Positions 52,608 to 63,303 are shown, numbered from the stretch's first letter. The stretch is 64,000 nucleotides of DNA from Chitinophaga oryziterrae (GCF_009758125.1 NZ_WRXO01000009.1:248001-312000); one strand, 5' to 3'. The notes: generated by a model not told the origin, from the letters alone. Made by a program: numbers and translations.

Positions 52608-55600
52608 ATGCAATTAAACATTCTTTGCAACCGGCTTCTGTACGCCCGGTTGTCAACCAAAATGCTGCCGGTCATGAAATTAACGGCTCTGTTATTACTC
52701 GTTTCATTCTTACAGGTAAGCGCGCAATCACCTGATCAGACAGTGACGTATTCAACGGCGTCATCACCATTAACGACTGTATTTGCCTCGCTTAAACAGC
52801 AGACAGGTTTTGTATTCTTTTATGATAAGAAAGACCTGGAACATAGCAAACCTGTAACGGTACAGTTTAAAAAGATGCCCTTAAAAACGGCCTTACAAAC
52901 GATACTCTCTCCACAGGGCCTCAATTACGAGATCCAGGGGAATACGATTGTTATCAGCAAAAGCGAAACACCCGCCAAACAGGATATAACACAGCCTGTG
53001 ACGGGTTTGGTAAAAGGTCCCGATGGGCATCCACTCGCGGGTATCAGCGTAGCAGTGAAAGGCTATTCCATGGGTGCGATCACAGATGCACAGGGAAGGT
53101 TTGATGTAACAGGCCATCCGGGAGATGTACTGGTATTAAGTGGCGTAGGTTATTATACAAAAGAATTAAAGATTACAGGGGGAGAAGTGTTTGACATTTC
53201 TCTCCAGGTAAGGACAATGTCATTAGATACTGCTTCTATCACCTTCAGCACCGGTTATCAGAGTATTCCCAAAGAACGTGCAACAGGTTCTTTTGAGATC
53301 ATTACCAAAGAACAACTGCAACATAGTACAGATCCTAATTTATTAAGGCGACTGGAAGGTATTACTACCAGCATGGATTTTCGTAATGATTTACGGACGG
53401 CCAACTCCAGTAATCCCAATGCTAAAAAATCTCCTTTAACAGATTTAACTATCAGGGGAAAAAATACCCTGAACTATAGCACTGCCAATAACAGCGGACA
53501 GGTTTTAGTGGTGATAGACGGTATTGCCAGCCCCTACTCCATTGATAAAGTAAACCCTAACGACGTAGAAAGCATCACCATCTTAAAAGATGCTGCTGCC
53601 GCGTCTATATGGGGATCAAGAGCTGCCAACGGGGTAATAGTGGTAAAAACAAAAAAGGGCGCTTATAACAGACCCCTGCAGGTGACGTTCAACAGCAATG
53701 TAAGTGTTACTAAAAAGATAGACCTCTACTATAACAAAACCATGAGCATCCCCGATTTTATAGATGCCCAGATGTTACAGTTCACCACTGCCGACAGACC
53801 ACTACCCGAAATTAATATTTCACAATTATACGGACAGCAGCCTGTTTCTCCCGTGGCTGAAATCATGGATGCCTGGAAGAATAAGAACACCTTAACAGAG
53901 GCGCAGGCCATGGCGCAGATAAATGCATTGCGCAGTAATGATATCAGGAGGGATTATACCCGTTACTTTTTACGCGATGCGGTTACGCAAAGTTATTCCC
54001 TTGCTGCAGATGGCGGTTCCAAAGCAGTAAACTACCGCTTCTCCGGGGGATATGACAAAAGCATCAACAATACTAAAGGCTCCGGTGCAGACCGCTTTGC
54101 TATCGGCTATAATATGGCTGCAAGACCTGTTAAAAACCTGGAATTACAGGCTAATATCAGCTATAATCTCCAACGTACGAATGACCAGGCGGCGGAGAAC
54201 AGAATTACCGGCGCTACCGATGCTACCTTTTATCCCTATACCCGTTTAACAGATGATGCCGGCAATCCTTTGGCGATCGGTAAAACTTATCGTCCGGGTT
54301 TAATAGACCTGATGGAAAGCACTTACGGAGATAAATTACTGAGCTTCCGGTATAAACCCCTGGAAGATATCAATGAAGGATATAACAAGGTGAAGTCGCA
54401 GAATGTAAACATTAACCTGGGCGCCAGTTACAGACTACTGGAAAGTTTGTCTTTCCAGCTTACATACAATTACAACAACGGCAGGGATGAAGACAATACC
54501 CTTTACAGGCAGAACTCATTCTACATGCGTAATCTCATCAACTACTTTACTACTTCTCCTTACTCTACAGATCCGGAGACGTATGAGGATGTACCTGATT
54601 TTGTAAGAAGTCTTCCTCTGGGCGGACTATATCAGACTAATCTTACCAAATCCTCTAACCAGACTGCCAGGGGACAAATCAATTTTGATAAAACCATTCA
54701 TGATAAACACCAGGTCACTGCAATTGCGGGTATTGATATTGCACAGAATTATAGTTTAGCAAAAGCAGATCAGTACTATGGTTATAATGAAAGAACAAAA
54801 GAGAACAACGCTAATATTGATTACAGCAAATTAGTACCTATCCTTTTCTCAGAAGATTTTAATGGCTACAATGGAGAGTATATCCCTAAAGTAGCCAGGG
54901 CTTTTACTGATACCAGAATCAGGACTTTCAGCTATTATGCCAATGCTGCATATACTTATGACAGGAGATACACATTATCAGCCAGTACCCGTAAAGATCT
55001 GTCCAGTGAATTCGGACAGGGAACAAATAAAAAAGGTACTCCCTATTTCTCTGTAGGTGCAGGCTGGAACATCAGTAATGAAGCGTTTTATCATCCTGCT
55101 GTGTTCTCTATGTTAAAATTAAGGGCCACATTTGGTTATAATGGGAACGTAAACCCACTGGTAATAGCAAGGCCAATTATCACCTATATCAATTACGGTA
55201 ATAACGGAGTGCCTTATGCGGAAACACAGTTAAGCGGTTCCGTTTCCAACTCACTATTACGACCGGAAAAAACAGGCATCTTTAACCTGGGCATAGACTA
55301 TACCGTAAAAGGAGAACGACTGTCAGGTAGCATGGAATACTATAATAAAAAGACAAAAGATTTGCTGGCCAATGGCGCACTGGACCCCAGTACCGGCTAT
55401 ACCAACGCTATTTATAATACAGGTAATTTAAGTGGATATGGAATTGATCTCACTTTAAATTCCTTAAATCTGCAAACCGGTAAATTCAGATGGAACAGTA
55501 ATTTCCTTTTCAGTTATAACAGAGTAAAAGTAAGTAAACTGTATGCATCCTCTGCCAATACAGCAGGTTCTGTAGTAAGCAACAGCTCCGGATCTTATAA

Positions 55601-56273
55601 CCAGGGATTTGATTTATCAAGGGTATTCGGATATAAATGGGCGGGGCTCGATCCACTTACAGGAGATCCAAGAGGTTATGTAAACAAAGAAGTTGTTTCC
55701 ATTTCCAATAATTCAGCAGGCAGCGCCAATTACAGGGCTATTCAGAATGCACCTGTTGCGGATGCACATTATTTTGGTTCCGCAGTACCGGTGTTTTATG
55801 GTTCCTTCCGTAATACATTGACGTATGCAGGCTTTTCGCTCTCTGCCAACCTGTTATACAAACTGGGTTATTATATCCGCAGGCCTGTTACACAGGTCGT
55901 TAAATACAGTGCCCTTTTTACTTCTACAGGTACATTACAGGGAGAAGAATATGCGAACAGATGGCAGAAAGCCGGTGATGAAAAGATCACCAATGTGCCT
56001 TCTGCAGCAGTAACATCCAATGATCAGAGCAGGGATAATTTCTATTATTATTCAGATATCAATGTTATAAAAGGAGATCATGTCCGCCTGCAGGAGATCA
56101 ATCTTTCCTATATGCCTTCATTAAAGATAAAATTCCTGAAAAACCCAAGGATTTACGCCAATGCCAACAACCTGGGTATTATCTGGAAAGCCAATAAACA
56201 GGGTATTGATCCGGAAGTATTTGATTTACCTGTACCGAAGTCTTACAGCCTCGGTTTCTCTGCTAACTTTTAA
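52608..56273 (+). CDS. STN-domain SusC-like TonB-dependent transducer
   Basis: A 1221-residue receptor. The long N-terminus (signal core MKLTALLLLVSFLQVSAQ, cut near 40) is usual for this class. Order: STN/secretin-TonB domain (about 45-117, FASLKQQTGFVFFYDKKDLE), carboxypeptidase-like domain (about 125-200, GLVKGPDGHPLAGISVAVKG), plug with LRRLEGITTSMDF, LTIRGKNTLN, LVVIDGIASP, ITILKDAAAASIWGSRAANGV, then the barrel to the terminal Phe. STN receptors signal to FecR as well as import. It is the first gene of a run that continues without gaps into SusD and an ABC transporter. Confidence 0.95.
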   Translation: MQLNILCNRLLYARLSTKMLPVMKLTALLLLVSFLQVSAQSPDQTVTYSTASSPLTTVFASLKQQTGFVFFYDKKDLEHSKPVTVQFKKMPLKTALQTILSPQGLNYEIQGNTIVISKSETPAKQDITQPVTGLVKGPDGHPLAGISVAVKGYSMGAITDAQGRFDVTGHPGDVLVLSGVGYYTKELKITGGEVFDISLQVRTMSLDTASITFSTGYQSIPKERATGSFEIITKEQLQHSTDPNLLRRLEGITTSMDFRNDLRTANSSNPNAKKSPLTDLTIRGKNTLNYSTANNSGQVLVVIDGIASPYSIDKVNPNDVESITILKDAAAASIWGSRAANGVIVVKTKKGAYNRPLQVTFNSNVSVTKKIDLYYNKTMSIPDFIDAQMLQFTTADRPLPEINISQLYGQQPVSPVAEIMDAWKNKNTLTEAQAMAQINALRSNDIRRDYTRYFLRDAVTQSYSLAADGGSKAVNYRFSGGYDKSINNTKGSGADRFAIGYNMAARPVKNLELQANISYNLQRTNDQAAENRITGATDATFYPYTRLTDDAGNPLAIGKTYRPGLIDLMESTYGDKLLSFRYKPLEDINEGYNKVKSQNVNINLGASYRLLESLSFQLTYNYNNGRDEDNTLYRQNSFYMRNLINYFTTSPYSTDPETYEDVPDFVRSLPLGGLYQTNLTKSSNQTARGQINFDKTIHDKHQVTAIAGIDIAQNYSLAKADQYYGYNERTKENNANIDYSKLVPILFSEDFNGYNGEYIPKVARAFTDTRIRTFSYYANAAYTYDRRYTLSASTRKDLSSEFGQGTNKKGTPYFSVGAGWNISNEAFYHPAVFSMLKLRATFGYNGNVNPLVIARPIITYINYGNNGVPYAETQLSGSVSNSLLRPEKTGIFNLGIDYTVKGERLSGSMEYYNKKTKDLLANGALDPSTGYTNAIYNTGNLSGYGIDLTLNSLNLQTGKFRWNSNFLFSYNRVKVSKLYASSANTAGSVVSNSSGSYNQGFDLSRVFGYKWAGLDPLTGDPRGYVNKEVVSISNNSAGSANYRAIQNAPVADAHYFGSAVPVFYGSFRNTLTYAGFSLSANLLYKLGYYIRRPVTQVVKYSALFTSTGTLQGEEYANRWQKAGDEKITNVPSAAVTSNDQSRDNFYYYSDINVIKGDHVRLQEINLSYMPSLKIKFLKNPRIYANANNLGIIWKANKQGIDPEVFDLPVPKSYSLGFSANF

Positions 56274-56275
56274 TA

Positions 56276-57661
56276 ATGAACATCATGAAAGCATCAATAT
56301 ATATCGCCTTAATCTTCACATTTACTTCCTGCCAGAAGTACGTGGACATTAAAAAAACAAGTACGGAATCTTTGATAGAAACTGCCAGCGATTGTCAGCT
56401 GGTACTGGATAATTACGACCTGTTCAATGGCAATTATCCTTATGATGGTGAATATTCCGCAGATGGATATTACATCAGTTCAGATACCTATAACGATACT
56501 TATACCAGCATAGAAGATAAGAGCTTTTATGCATGGGAACCTGGCGCTATCCGCGCCGGGTCTACTGAATGGGTAGCGTCTTATAAAAAGATATACCATA
56601 CCAATTTAGTACTGGAAGCGCTGGCTAAATTAGACCAGACAAGCATTACCGGCAATCTCCGTGGAGCTGCTTTATTTTTAAGGGCATATGCTTACTGGAA
56701 TTTAGCACAGCTATATACTAAACCTTACGGTACTACAAGTAACCAGGACCCCGGGCTTCCGCTTCACTTAAAATCCGACGTGAATGATGTACCGGGAAGA
56801 GGAACCGTTCAACAAACGTACGACAGGATTATAACAGACCTGAAAGAAGCAGGTACCTTACTCAATGAAACGGCCCCCATTGGTTCAAGACCCGTAAAAG
56901 CTGCTGCCTATGCCATGCTGGCCAGGGTGTATTTATCCATGGAGGATTACGCCAATGCATTAACCAGTGCCAATACCGCGCTGTCGCTGAAAAGCACATT
57001 GATGGATTTCAATACCCTTGATACAGAAAGCGGTACTCCTTTTGCCCGATATAATGAAGAAGTGATTTTTCATTCTATCCTTGGCAACAATGCGTTACTG
57101 AGCGCCGGTAATCCATTCAGCAACGTGGCCAAAATCAATACTGATTTCATTAGTGCTTATGATGATAATGACCTTAGAAAAACAATATTCTTTAAGCCTA
57201 ATGAAGATATCAATGAAGGAACTTTCCGTTTTACAGGTAACTATGAGCCGGGTACGAGTGCTACATTATTCACCGGACTTACAGTAGACGAGTTATACCT
57301 GGTACGCGCAGAATGTAATGCCAGAGCAGGAAATGCGGCAACAGCCATGACAGACCTGAATACCTTATTACGCAGCCGCTGGGTATCCGGCACTTATACT
57401 GATATGACTGCAGCCAATGCAGATGAAGCCTTATCCAAAGTACTGACAGAAAGAAGGAAGGAACTGATTATGCGTGGACAACGCTGGACAGACCTGCGCA
57501 GGCTCAACAAAGACGTACGGTTTAAAACAGATCTCAGTCGCTCCGTAGTGGTGGATGGTGCTACCCAAACCTTTACCCTGCCGGCCAATGACAGCAGATA
57601 CACTCTATTAATCCCACAGGAAGTAATTACGAATTCTTCCCTGCCACAAAATGCGAGATAA
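56276..57661 (+). CDS. SusD/RagB family lipoprotein of the ECF-linked locus
   Basis: A 461-residue SusD protein with lipobox Cys19 (TFTSCQK) when started at 56276; Met4 at 56285 is an alternative. Marks are KYVDIKKTSTESL, GAALFLRAYAYWNLAQLY, LYLVRAECNARAG, LTERRKELIMRGQRWTDLRRLN. It follows the STN-SusC by 2 bases, and its stop overlaps the ABC ATPase start by one base (TAATG). It is divergent from the other SusD proteins here and of the type found with ECF/FecR systems, whose ligands are often not plant glycans. Confidence 0.92.
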   Translation: MNIMKASIYIALIFTFTSCQKYVDIKKTSTESLIETASDCQLVLDNYDLFNGNYPYDGEYSADGYYISSDTYNDTYTSIEDKSFYAWEPGAIRAGSTEWVASYKKIYHTNLVLEALAKLDQTSITGNLRGAALFLRAYAYWNLAQLYTKPYGTTSNQDPGLPLHLKSDVNDVPGRGTVQQTYDRIITDLKEAGTLLNETAPIGSRPVKAAAYAMLARVYLSMEDYANALTSANTALSLKSTLMDFNTLDTESGTPFARYNEEVIFHSILGNNALLSAGNPFSNVAKINTDFISAYDDNDLRKTIFFKPNEDINEGTFRFTGNYEPGTSATLFTGLTVDELYLVRAECNARAGNAATAMTDLNTLLRSRWVSGTYTDMTAANADEALSKVLTERRKELIMRGQRWTDLRRLNKDVRFKTDLSRSVVVDGATQTFTLPANDSRYTLLIPQEVITNSSLPQNAR

Positions 57662-58581
57662 TGATTGTAAAAGTAGAACATCTGTCTCACAGGTACAGTA
57701 AAGACTGGGCCATCAGGGATATTAATTTCGGGATTAATCAGAAGGGGGTATTAGGACTTTTAGGATCTAATGGTGCCGGTAAATCTACCACTATGAATAT
57801 CCTTTGCGGTGTGTTAAATCAGACAGATGGCAAGGTGTTGATTGATGGGATAGATCTGCATAAAGCTCCCGAACAGGCCAAAAAACTGCTGGGATTTCTT
57901 CCACAACATGCACCTTTACATCTTGAATTAACAGTAGATGAATACCTCACCTATTGTGCATTTATCCGTGATATAGATTCCGGAAAGGTACGTACAGCCG
58001 TAGAAGAAGTAAAGATCAAATGCGGAATAGCACATTTCAGTAAAAGGTTATTAAAGAACCTTTCCGGGGGCTACCGCCAGCGGGTAGGCATTGCACAGGC
58101 CATCATCCATCAGCCTAAATTAGTGGTGCTGGATGAACCAACCAATGGTCTTGATCCAAACCAGATACTGGAAGTAAGGAAGCTGATCAGGGAGATAGCA
58201 GAAGACCGCGCTGTAATTTTTTCTTCTCACATATTATCTGAAGTACAGGCCACCTGTAAAGATGTAATTATGATAGAGGGCGGCAAAATAGTATTTGCCA
58301 ATACCATGGAAGCCTTTAATAATTATATCCTGCCGGATTCTATGCTGGTATCTATGGAGCAACCGCCTTCAATCGCTGAACTGATGGCCATCCCCGGCAT
58401 TACCACTGTCACACGGCTGAGTGATAAGAGCTTCAGGATGCATTTCCACCCTTCTGCGGCCCTCTCCCAACAGGTAATAACATTAAGTGTACAGAAAGGC
58501 TGGCAGCTTATTGAAATCATGCTGGAAAAAAGCTCACTTGATGAGATATTCGCACAACTCTCCAATAAAAATTCATGCTAA
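57661..58581 (+). CDS. ABC transporter ATP-binding protein (GldA-like)
   Basis: A 306-residue ATPase with Walker A GSNGAGKST (35-43), signature LSGGYRQR (134-141), Walker B LVVLDEPTNGLDP with Asp158-Glu159, and switch His in SSHIL. The C-terminal tail (about 230-300) is of the type found in drug/lipid exporters and GldA. It overlaps the SusD stop by one base and the permease start by 7 bases, so it is translationally coupled to both. It should energise the permease/GldG fusion encoded next. Confidence 0.94.
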   Translation: MIVKVEHLSHRYSKDWAIRDINFGINQKGVLGLLGSNGAGKSTTMNILCGVLNQTDGKVLIDGIDLHKAPEQAKKLLGFLPQHAPLHLELTVDEYLTYCAFIRDIDSGKVRTAVEEVKIKCGIAHFSKRLLKNLSGGYRQRVGIAQAIIHQPKLVVLDEPTNGLDPNQILEVRKLIREIAEDRAVIFSSHILSEVQATCKDVIMIEGGKIVFANTMEAFNNYILPDSMLVSMEQPPSIAELMAIPGITTVTRLSDKSFRMHFHPSAALSQQVITLSVQKGWQLIEIMLEKSSLDEIFAQLSNKNSC

Positions 58582-60758
58582 AAATATTTAAGATCGCCAA
58601 ACTGGAAATCAGCATCCTGTTTTATTCTCCGGTGGCGTGGTTAGTGTTGACGATCTTCATGATACAAAGTGGTATAGGTTTCTTTGGTATGTTCCAGGGC
58701 CTGCGCGAAGCATTGTCTATGGGCAGCCATATGAACGATCTTACCTTTGCGATATTCCCTGGTTTAAACGGTTTATTCGATAAGGTACTGCAAACCCTTT
58801 ACCTGTACATACCATTGCTTACAATGGGGCTTATGAGCAGGGAAACCAGCAGCGGTTCTATCAAACTGCTCTTATCATCCCCTGTTAAAATCAAACAGAT
58901 CATTCTGGGTAAATACCTGGCGATGGTGGTTTACTGTACCTTGCTCATGCTCATCCTTACGGCTTACTCTATCTTAGGTGCTGTGCTGATCAAAGATGCG
59001 GATATAACCTTAATATTATCCGGACTTACCGGCTTATTTTTATTGACCTGCACCTATGCGGCTATCGGGCTATTCATGTCCTGCCTCACTTCCTACCAGG
59101 TAGTAGCGGCCATCAGTACCCTGGCTGTATTTGCAGTGTTGCGTTTTGTAGGGAATATAGGGCAGGAAATTAATTTTGTGAGAGACCTCACTTACTTTCT
59201 CTCTATTTCAGGCAGGGCAGATGATATGCTGAAAGGATTGATCACCACCAAAGATGTCCTTTACTTTATCCTCATCATCGTATTATTCCTTTGGCTGTGT
59301 ATACTGCGTCTGCAATCAGGTACCCGGACCGGTAAATATGTGCTGCTGTTCTCTGCAACACTGCTGCTGGGTTATATCAGTTCAAGGCCTGCCCTCACCG
59401 GCTACCTGGATATGACCGCAACTAAAAACCTTACATTAACGGAAAACAGCCGGGCTGTAGCCCGGCAGATAAAAGGCCCGCTGCGTATCACTACGTATGT
59501 AAACCTGCTGGACCAGAACGTATATGCGGGTCTTCCGGTATCCAGGAACACCGATCACGCCAGGTTTGAACAGTATCAGCGCTTCATCCCGGGCCTGGAA
59601 ATGGACTATGTATATTATTACGATGTCACCGATCTGAAAGATAACAGCAATATGATTTACCAGGGAGACCTGACCGGTCTCAGTACTAAACAGATTGCAG
59701 AAAAGGTAGCTGATAATATGGGCATAGACCTCAGCATGTTTATGCCACCGGCGGAAATCAGGAAGCGCATCAATCTTCAACCCGAAGATAACAACCTGGT
59801 ACGGGTGCTCACTTATAAGGGTAAAAGCAGCTGGCTGCGGTTGTACAATGAGATGGACCAGTTTCCCGGTGAGGCAGAGATTACAGCGGCTATCAAGCGC
59901 CTGCTGGCGCCAGTACCTGTAGTAGCTTTCATCACAGGGAATAATGAGCGCAGCATTGATAAGAAAGGCGACCGTAATTACCAGTTGATCAGTACGGAGA
60001 AAAAGAACAGGCATTCACTCATCAACCAGGGCTTTGATGTTATCAGCATAGACCTGGATAAAGACGAGATCCCTGACAGCCTTGCAGCGCTGGTGCTGGC
60101 AGATCCTGCAACACCACTGAGCGACTTATCACAACATAAAATAACCGCTTACCTCAGGAAGGGCGGGAATATGCTGATCACCGGAGAGCCAGGCAGGCAA
60201 TCATTGCTGAACCCTGTACTGGAACAACTGGGTGTTCATATGAAAGAAGGCATGCTGGTTAATCCGAACAAAGATGATACGCCGGACAAACTCTATTCAC
60301 ACAGGGTGGTCCTTCCTACCGCAGCCGCACTGGAATACGACACCTCCGGAGGATTCCGTGCAGATACATTGTTGTCAAGTCCGGCTACCGGATGGAATAA
60401 ACCGGGGCCGGCAGACCTTACAACTACGGATGTAAAATATGGAGAAGGAGATCAGAAGGCTGTATTTCCGATAGCGTTATCCCTGGAAAAGAACAAGCAA
60501 AAGATCGTCATATCCGGAGATGCTGATTTCATGAGCAATGTGCTCTTCAGCAGCAATTACAGATTCAGTATGGCGCTGTTTAACTGGTTCACTGACGGCT
60601 CCTTCCCTATTGATGTAAGCAGAGTTGCCACTACTGATGATGCTATTCTGGTTAAGAGGAAAGAGATTTATACGTTACAATTGATTTTCCTGGGCATTAT
60701 CCCCCTTTTAATAATATCTCTTGGCGTTTTTACTCTTGTTAGCAGAAAAAGGAAGTAA
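58575..60758 (+). CDS. ABC permease fused to GldG-like auxiliary protein
   Basis: A 727-residue fusion. Residues about 1-240 are an ABC-2 type permease with six hydrophobic segments (MSRETSSGSIKLLLSSPVK is the typical loop), resembling GldF. After another span (about 255-270) residues about 280-690 form a GldG/ABC_transp_aux domain (NLTLTENSRAVARQIKGPLRI, KGGNMLITGEPGRQ, VISGDADFMSN), closed by a transmembrane helix (LIFLGIIPLLIISLGVF). In gliding Bacteroidota GldF and GldG are separate; here they are one chain. With only one SusCD pair and an ATPase in the operon, an envelope import or export unit is likely. The cargo is unknown. Confidence 0.9.
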   Translation: MLKIFKIAKLEISILFYSPVAWLVLTIFMIQSGIGFFGMFQGLREALSMGSHMNDLTFAIFPGLNGLFDKVLQTLYLYIPLLTMGLMSRETSSGSIKLLLSSPVKIKQIILGKYLAMVVYCTLLMLILTAYSILGAVLIKDADITLILSGLTGLFLLTCTYAAIGLFMSCLTSYQVVAAISTLAVFAVLRFVGNIGQEINFVRDLTYFLSISGRADDMLKGLITTKDVLYFILIIVLFLWLCILRLQSGTRTGKYVLLFSATLLLGYISSRPALTGYLDMTATKNLTLTENSRAVARQIKGPLRITTYVNLLDQNVYAGLPVSRNTDHARFEQYQRFIPGLEMDYVYYYDVTDLKDNSNMIYQGDLTGLSTKQIAEKVADNMGIDLSMFMPPAEIRKRINLQPEDNNLVRVLTYKGKSSWLRLYNEMDQFPGEAEITAAIKRLLAPVPVVAFITGNNERSIDKKGDRNYQLISTEKKNRHSLINQGFDVISIDLDKDEIPDSLAALVLADPATPLSDLSQHKITAYLRKGGNMLITGEPGRQSLLNPVLEQLGVHMKEGMLVNPNKDDTPDKLYSHRVVLPTAAALEYDTSGGFRADTLLSSPATGWNKPGPADLTTTDVKYGEGDQKAVFPIALSLEKNKQKIVISGDADFMSNVLFSSNYRFSMALFNWFTDGSFPIDVSRVATTDDAILVKRKEIYTLQLIFLGIIPLLIISLGVFTLVSRKRK

Positions 60759-60810
60759 TTGAAATTGAATCACTTATCTTAAATTCGTATTATATCGGCA
60801 CAATAATAGT

Positions 60811-60838
60811 AACGCCCGGTCAACAAACCGGGCGTTTA
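60811..60838 (+). terminator. Terminator after the ABC/GldG gene
   Basis: A perfect 10-bp stem AACGCCCGGT / ACCGGGCGTT with loop CAACAA (60811-60836) is followed by only a short T-run (TTTAAT). It lies 52 bases past the stop and 22 bases before the PAS kinase start. Confidence 0.75.
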
Positions 60839-60860
60839 ATATGTTATCCTTGTTTATAGT

Positions 60861-62810
60861 ATGAATACGCTTTTGCAGCTACAGATTGAGCAATATCTGG
60901 GAGATCATATCCCTGAAAATTTATCTGCATTTCTTGAGGTTATCAGTGATTCTTATGATCGATATGAAAAAGAACGCTCGCTTTTTGAGGCCTCACAGCA
61001 AGTTGCCCATATCGGCAGTTGGGAGCTTGATATCATAAATAATCACCTGACATGGTCTGATGAAACATATCGCATACTGGGGTACGCACCGCAATCTTTC
61101 CCGGCTACACCGGAATTTTTCTTCAACTGTTTAGATCCTGATGATGTAGAAGCCATGCGTTTAAAAGTAGAGCTGGCCATTAACAGTGGTATCCCTTATG
61201 ATACTGAACACCGCATCATATTACCGGACGGAACTAAAAAGATAATACAGTCCCGTTCCGAGGTATTGATAGACCGCACAACATCAAAACCATACAGGAT
61301 GTTTGGTACTATAAAAGATATAACCAGCAGAAAAAAGGCAGATGAGCAACTCGTAAATGCCAATAATGAGTTAAGAACCCTTTTCGAAAATATGCAGGAA
61401 GCCTTCTTTTCCGTAGATATGCAAACCATGAAGCAACTACAGATGTCTCCTGCCTGCGAGAAAGTGTATGGTTATCCCATGGAAGCATTTCAGCAAAACC
61501 CCAATCTCTGGTTTGATCTTATAATTGATGAAGACAAGCAGGCTATTGAGGCCGTAACGACGGATCTTCATGCAGGGCGGTCCAGCATATTAATTTATCG
61601 TACCCGTGATAAAAACGGAGATATAAGATGGCTGGAATCCAAGCTGACACCTACTTTAAAAGATGGGATACTGATGAGGATAGATGGCGCTACTTCTGAT
61701 ATCACTAAAAGAAAAGAAGCTGAGATAGCGCTGCGAGACAGCGAATACAGATTCCGTTGCATCATTCAGCATTCTTCTGATGCGATGTTTATACTCAATA
61801 AAAAAGGGGAAATTATTTTTTCAAGTGATTCTTTATTTCGTATCACCGGGTATACACCAGAAGAAGTGATTGGCAACAAAGACATTCAATTCATTCATCC
61901 CGATTACAAAAATATTGTACAAAATGCATGGAATGAATTATTAAAAGATACGGGAAAAACAGAAACGATCAATTATAAAAGACTTAAAAAAGATGGTAGC
62001 TATATCTGGTGTGAAGGCGTTATGACTAACCTGATGCATGAACCAGCTGTGCAGGGAACGATCGTTAACTTCCGCGATATCACAGAGCGGATGGATTATT
62101 TAGATGCGCTCAGGGCCACCAATGAAGATCTGAAGAAGTCTAATATGGAACTGGACCGCTTTGTTTACAGTGTCTCACATGATCTGAGGGCGCCGCTTTC
62201 TTCCATGCTGGGCGTACTGCAACTTATTCAGTCAGATGTAACAGACCCTTCCATTCTCAGTGACCTGGATTTACTGGAAGGAAGTATTAAAAAGCTGGAT
62301 GGCTTTATCCTGGATATCCTGGATTATTCTAAAAACTCCAGACTTGATATAAAAAGAGATATAATAATTTTTGATACAATAGTCGCTGATGTATTGAGTC
62401 ATCTGAAATATATGGGGGCTGGCAATGCTAATATTGATATAAAAGTGAACATCAACGAAGGATTTATCTTCTATTCAGATAAGAGCAGGATTTATATCAT
62501 TCTTAATAACCTTATTTCTAATGCCATCAGGTATAGCAATCCGGACGCTACTCACCCGTTCGTTGAAATTAATATTCAGACCTCTGCTTCAGGCGTAATA
62601 ATTGCAGTTAAAGATAATGGCATAGGCATCAGCGAAAACAATCAATCAAAAATATTTGACATTTTCTACAGGGTATCCGGTAATTCCATCGGCTCAGGAC
62701 TCGGGCTGTATATTGTAAAGGAAACCGTCACTAAACTTCATGGTAATATCAAGCTGATATCCGATCCTGGAGAAGGAAGCGAGTTCATTATTTATATCCC
62801 AAATTCGTAA
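60861..62810 (+). CDS. Soluble PAS-domain sensor histidine kinase
   Basis: A 649-residue kinase with no signal peptide or membrane helix. After a short helical N-terminus come three PAS/PAC units: about 45-155 (HIGSWELDIINNHLTWSDE), about 170-290 (LFENMQEAFFSVD), about 295-412 (IIQHSSDAMFILNKKGEIIF). Then HisKA with His440 in VSHDLRAPLSSMLG and HATPase with ILNNLISNAIRYSNPD, KDNGIGIS and GSGLGLYIVKETV. The response regulator gene follows 2 bases later and is its probable partner. PAS ligands (redox, light, small molecules) cannot be told. Confidence 0.94.
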   Translation: MNTLLQLQIEQYLGDHIPENLSAFLEVISDSYDRYEKERSLFEASQQVAHIGSWELDIINNHLTWSDETYRILGYAPQSFPATPEFFFNCLDPDDVEAMRLKVELAINSGIPYDTEHRIILPDGTKKIIQSRSEVLIDRTTSKPYRMFGTIKDITSRKKADEQLVNANNELRTLFENMQEAFFSVDMQTMKQLQMSPACEKVYGYPMEAFQQNPNLWFDLIIDEDKQAIEAVTTDLHAGRSSILIYRTRDKNGDIRWLESKLTPTLKDGILMRIDGATSDITKRKEAEIALRDSEYRFRCIIQHSSDAMFILNKKGEIIFSSDSLFRITGYTPEEVIGNKDIQFIHPDYKNIVQNAWNELLKDTGKTETINYKRLKKDGSYIWCEGVMTNLMHEPAVQGTIVNFRDITERMDYLDALRATNEDLKKSNMELDRFVYSVSHDLRAPLSSMLGVLQLIQSDVTDPSILSDLDLLEGSIKKLDGFILDILDYSKNSRLDIKRDIIIFDTIVADVLSHLKYMGAGNANIDIKVNINEGFIFYSDKSRIYIILNNLISNAIRYSNPDATHPFVEINIQTSASGVIIAVKDNGIGISENNQSKIFDIFYRVSGNSIGSGLGLYIVKETVTKLHGNIKLISDPGEGSEFIIYIPNS

Positions 62811-62812
62811 AT

Positions 62813-63211
62813 ATGTACAAGAAAGTATTGGTCATTGACGATAATCCGGTCGACAGATATGTTGCTGAGAGGGTTTTTAAAAAATATGCATTTTCTGAAG
62901 AAGTAGTTTGTCTTGGATCTGCGAAGGAAGGCCTTACCTATTTATTATCATTGAAAGATTCTCCTGAGCAATTACCTAATTTTATATTTCTGGACATTAT
63001 GATGCCGGAGATGAATGGGTTTGAATTCCTGGACGCTTATGAGACATTGCCGGAGATCATCAAAAAGAGCTGCGTTATTATGATGCTTACAACATCTATG
63101 CATGAAGAAGACCAGGTTAAGGCGAATAAGAATCCTTATGTAAGCATGTACCTCAATAAACCACTGAACGCTTCTGCTATCAAAGAGCTGGAAGCATTTG
63201 TTCAAAAGTGA
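62813..63211 (+). CDS. Single-domain response regulator
   Basis: A 132-residue CheY-like receiver without an output domain: acidic pair Asp9-Asp10, phospho-acceptor Asp61 in FIFLDIMMPEMNG, switch Thr in MLTTSMHEED and Lys in YLNKPLNAS. It starts 2 bases after the PAS kinase stop, so they form one operon. It presumably relays phosphate or acts by protein contact. No downstream partner in the window. Confidence 0.94.
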   Translation: MYKKVLVIDDNPVDRYVAERVFKKYAFSEEVVCLGSAKEGLTYLLSLKDSPEQLPNFIFLDIMMPEMNGFEFLDAYETLPEIIKKSCVIMMLTTSMHEEDQVKANKNPYVSMYLNKPLNASAIKELEAFVQK

Positions 63212-63303
63212 ACGATATTTGTACCGTAAACGAACACATACCCCCATTAATATTACCATAACTGATTGTTAGTTATAACATTACGAAAGTGGCACACTAT
63301 TTA

